NCBI GenBank assembly: GCA_015179125.1
Contig: WHVA01000419.1
Location: 1 to 64,000, forward strand
Origin: Gautieria morchelliformis
Taxonomy: Eukaryota > Basidiomycota > Agaricomycetes > Gomphales > Gomphaceae
DNA length: 64,000 bases
Reading direction: 5' to 3'
Position numbers and translations under genes: made by a program. This document shows positions 61,530 to 64,000 of the stretch, in pieces; positions within the stretch are counted from its first letter, which is position 1; the number at the start of each line of letters is the position of its first letter. The notes beneath the pieces were generated by a model. The model saw only the letters and a program-made list of their open reading frames with translations. It did no database searches and had not been told where the DNA came from.

Positions 61530-63178
61530 GCAGCGCAGGGCTCTCCCTTATATCTTACATGGCTGATGCAGCGATGGCACCCGTCCCAGTGCTGCTCGTA
61601 CTATCTCCCAAGGCGGTTCGATGCAGCACACGTTGCGACACGGCCGTGCTATTGGCCAAACTCCACCTGTACGCGGAGCGGCGCGGCTTGGAAGGCCTCT
61701 CGTCATCCCTGTGAGTAGGTGTCAGCGACTATCTGGTGTGCGTGGAGAGGGGCAAGAATTAAAATAAAAATAAAAATAAAAAGAATGGCAGACGGCGAAA
61801 ATAATAGAATATAAATGTCTCCATACTCATCCTCCATGGAATGCGCACACGAAAAGGGTTGCGCCATACAGCAAGCGGTGCCCGGAGGTATCACCGGCGC
61901 ACGGAACGAAGGAAGCAGCAGAAAACGCAATCAATGGAAGCATCCAGCGCCAAACTCCGAGTACAGAAGCGTCACAGGGACGGCAGCAAGTTGTCGATCG
62001 CGAGGAAGAAGCGCAAGAAGAGTGCATAGCCAGGAACCGAAACCACGAAGGCGCCGTGCGGCCAATTCATCTCTCAAGCGCCCGATGGGTCACGTGGGAG
62101 TAACCGTCGTCACCCGTATGTTTGGGAGACGCAGGACGTCTCACTTGCAACCGACTCCCCGCTATTGACGGTTAGCCACGATTTACTGCGACGGCTCGAG
62201 GTGGGAACTTGTAGGACACTGCCAATAGCCTACCTCGAGCGGAAAACGGATGGCTTGGCGGGTATGCAGGTTGGGGTGCGGGGACTACCTCAGACTCACG
62301 CCGGGTGGGTGAGGATGAGTGTGGGCTGAATTGATTCAGGATCGACTCATTGGCTCCTTGACGCACTGCAGTGTCGATGTGTCATCCATCGTACTCATTA
62401 ACTCAAGAGGTTTCGTCGGTCCTTCATCGTTCGTGCGTGGCATTGTCTTACCGTTTCTTCGTCCCAGGTGATTCTCACATCCTTCCATCTCATGCCCAAC
62501 CAGTTGTCCTCTCATCTCATCGTCACACCCCGTCATTCTCCCTTGTCTCAGAGTCCATGCGGGTGCGAGCGTGGGCACTCGTCCATGCGAGTCGTCCCGC
62601 TCCTCATTGCCTCATGTTGTCCTCTCACCATGTCGTTTCGTTCTCAAACCATCATCACCATCACATCCTCTAGCTCCAGCGACACTCATTGGCACCATTT
62701 AACTCCCCTCGACTACAAGGGACTACACAATCATGCTGACATAAAGGCAGGCGGACGTGAAGCAGCCGTCGATGCCGTCGAGCTGGCGACGGGTACCAGG
62801 ACGGGACGCGAGGGTTTGAAGTGTGGGTGAGAGCTTGTACTGCACCACTGGCCGTCGACATGTGCAAGGTTGCCATGGAAGGACGCACTCCAGAATGCCA
62901 TACTACGCCACGCCAACCTGACAAGGCTGTTACGCGAGAACGCGAGATGGCCTTGGGACGCGAATATGCAAAGGGAGCACGCCCCGCCTGAAGGAACGCC
63001 GGACCCAAGCCACACAACAACACACCCGATGCATGGCATTCTGAGTCAGATGGTCTGATGGCCTTACGTTCTACCGGTAGTCGTATGGTGGAGGAGTGGG
63101 TGAAGGCGAGAGTAGTGCGTATATGGAGAGGACTTGTGTGATGGAACGGGAGGCAGAGCGGGAAGCGGCATGGAGAGA
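61530..63178 (+). repeat. Long repeat R1, copy C
   Basis: Begins inside the R1 unit at GGCAGCGCAGGGCTCTCCCT and follows the order of 32880-35030 in the same orientation, minus an internal ~0.5 kb equivalent to 33651-34145. The R1 open frame reads SAGLSLISYMADAAMAPVPV and VLLAKLHLYAERRGLEG, with the same GTGAGTAGG donor. It starts within a few bases of the 5' end of the right WDR24-like copy. Confidence 0.7.
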
Positions 63179-63430
63179 GACAGGAAGGAAACCCGCAAGG
63201 GAACAACAGGAAAGGTGGAGTTCCAAGAGGTAGACGGTACCAGCTCAGGCACGCACCCACACTACCAGGGGCCCGAACGTGGGAAGAGGGAACAACGGTG
63301 GAAGGTGGACGGAGAGTCTCAGGACAGATATACTCTAGGGTCGATAGAAAGACTCTAGCAATAGACGGCCATTGAGAATCGCCAGTTACGCACGGGAGCC
63401 ACGATGACGTGTCGCATCTCGACCCCGATC
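63179..63430. other. No supported gene
   Basis: Short unassigned stretch after R1 copy C diverges from copy B. Confidence 0.35.
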
Positions 63431-63545
63431 AGGCACGCACCACGCGGTCACGACCCGCACGCGATTACGACACGCGATCACGATCATGCGATCATGAATC
63501 ACGCCACGCGATCACGATCACGCGGCGATCATCCATCACGCCACA
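63431..63545. repeat. GATCACG/GATCATG minisatellite
   Basis: A run of variants of CACGCGATCACGATCATGCG with many GATC sites, several of which are palindromic. It resembles the GATCATGCA units in the Gypsy-7 LTR (46989-47060) in word content, though not clearly in order. Confidence 0.6.
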
Positions 63546-63619
63546 CTTATCAATACCTGCCCTGATCGGCGTGTGGAAGTATCATGCTGAGCGCTCAGTA
63601 TATATATATATCGGCTACT

Positions 63620-63780
63620 CAAGCGCGGTGATATGAGAAAGCATTTCTGGGTCCCACACCCGGTGACACGGATCGTCTTGTCATCGGATCTCGAGACGAT
63701 GCACTTGCCGTCTGGAGAGAACGCTACCGAGTAGAGACCCGATGGAACATACGTCTCCGCGCCCATGGACAAAAAAGGGT
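63620..63780 (-). pseudogene. WD40-repeat fragment
   Basis: The minus strand reads GLYSVAFSPDGKCIVSRSDD and KTIRV, one WD40 repeat of the NACHT-WD40/HET-E type. VWDPEML, the expected continuation, is present in another frame five bases later. Neighbouring repeats are absent. It adjoins R1 copy D. Confidence 0.6.
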
Positions 63781-64000
63781 TGCGCCGTACACAAAGACCG
63801 GAACTATAACCGGCACCGGAAGTACAGAAGCGGCAGAACAGGCAATCAACGGAAGCATCAAGCGCCAAGCTCCGATTGGCAACAGAAAGGCAAGTTGCCA
63901 AGATCGGGAGGAAGAAGCGCAAGAAGTGAAGTAGCAAGGAACCCGAAGCCAGGACCCCGAAACCGAAGGAACGCAGTAGCCCGGATGGTAGTACACATCT
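63765..64000 (+). repeat. Dispersed repeat R1, copy D (partial)
   Basis: Reads AAAAAAGGGTTGCGCCGTAC, GCAGAACAGGCAATCAACGG, AAGCATCAAGCGCCAAGCTC and GGAGGAAGAAGCGCAAGAAG, matching the 3' part of R1 copies A-C with internal changes. It runs towards the window edge. Confidence 0.6.

Overview
This window is a transposon-dominated stretch of a filamentous fungal genome, most probably a mushroom-forming basidiomycete (Agaricomycetes). The evidence is the set of small (48-66 nt) GT-AG introns in the one clearly intact host gene, the Ty1/copia and Ty3/gypsy lineages with fungal-style chromodomains, a hAT-type transposase remnant, and gene fragments typical of fungi (DUF6533, SEA-complex WD40 protein). 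No bacterial operons, CRISPR arrays or rRNA genes are visible.

Layout. 1-883 is unassigned. 889-5784 is a complete, very young copia element on the minus strand (Copia-1: near-identical LTRs, 5-bp target duplication CTCAT). It sits 224 bp upstream of the only gene I read as fully intact, a six-exon transaldolase (6009-7287, +). 7.3-15.1 kb holds a DUF6533 fragment, a broken hAT transposase, a dispersed repeat (R1), AT-rich and TTTGGG simple sequence, and a gypsy integrase/chromodomain tail. 15.1-20.2 kb is a GC-rich, apparently non-coding block with degenerate ~0.37-kb repeats that ends in a gypsy-type polypurine tract and LTR start. 20.2-21.8 kb is a copia gag-protease relic (Copia-2), followed by a COG5-like fragment and by the first of two inverted copies of a WDR24/Sea2(Rtc1)-like gene (23.4-28.1 kb, +). 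Two decayed short-chain dehydrogenase copies lie at 28.4-29.5 and 37.2-38.0 kb. Between and after them come a possible 2.1-kb DNA transposon (29.7-31.8 kb) and several dispersed repeats (R1, R2, R3).

40.1-57.9 kb is a pile of retroelements: Copia-4 (-, interrupted by a solo LTR with target duplication GATAG), an RGG-rich gag-like relic, Gypsy-7 (-, with RT, RNase H and most of integrase deleted), Copia-5 (+) inserted in the 5' LTR of Gypsy-7, and Gypsy-6 (+) inserted in Copia-5. The Gypsy-6 integrase is truncated by fusion to the second WDR24-like copy (57.9-61.5 kb, -). 61.5-64.0 kb repeats the 32.8-35.0 kb segment and ends with a WD40 fragment and another R1 piece.

How it works together. 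Apart from transaldolase (pentose phosphate pathway) the window is a record of insertion, truncation and segmental copying. The most distinctive observation is that four copia elements share the primer-binding motif GGTTATGGGCCCCGC. It is complementary to the anticodon arm of initiator tRNA-Met, and the ATG inside it is the gag start codon in two of them. All family assignments come from reading motifs in the translated sequence; no database search was possible.
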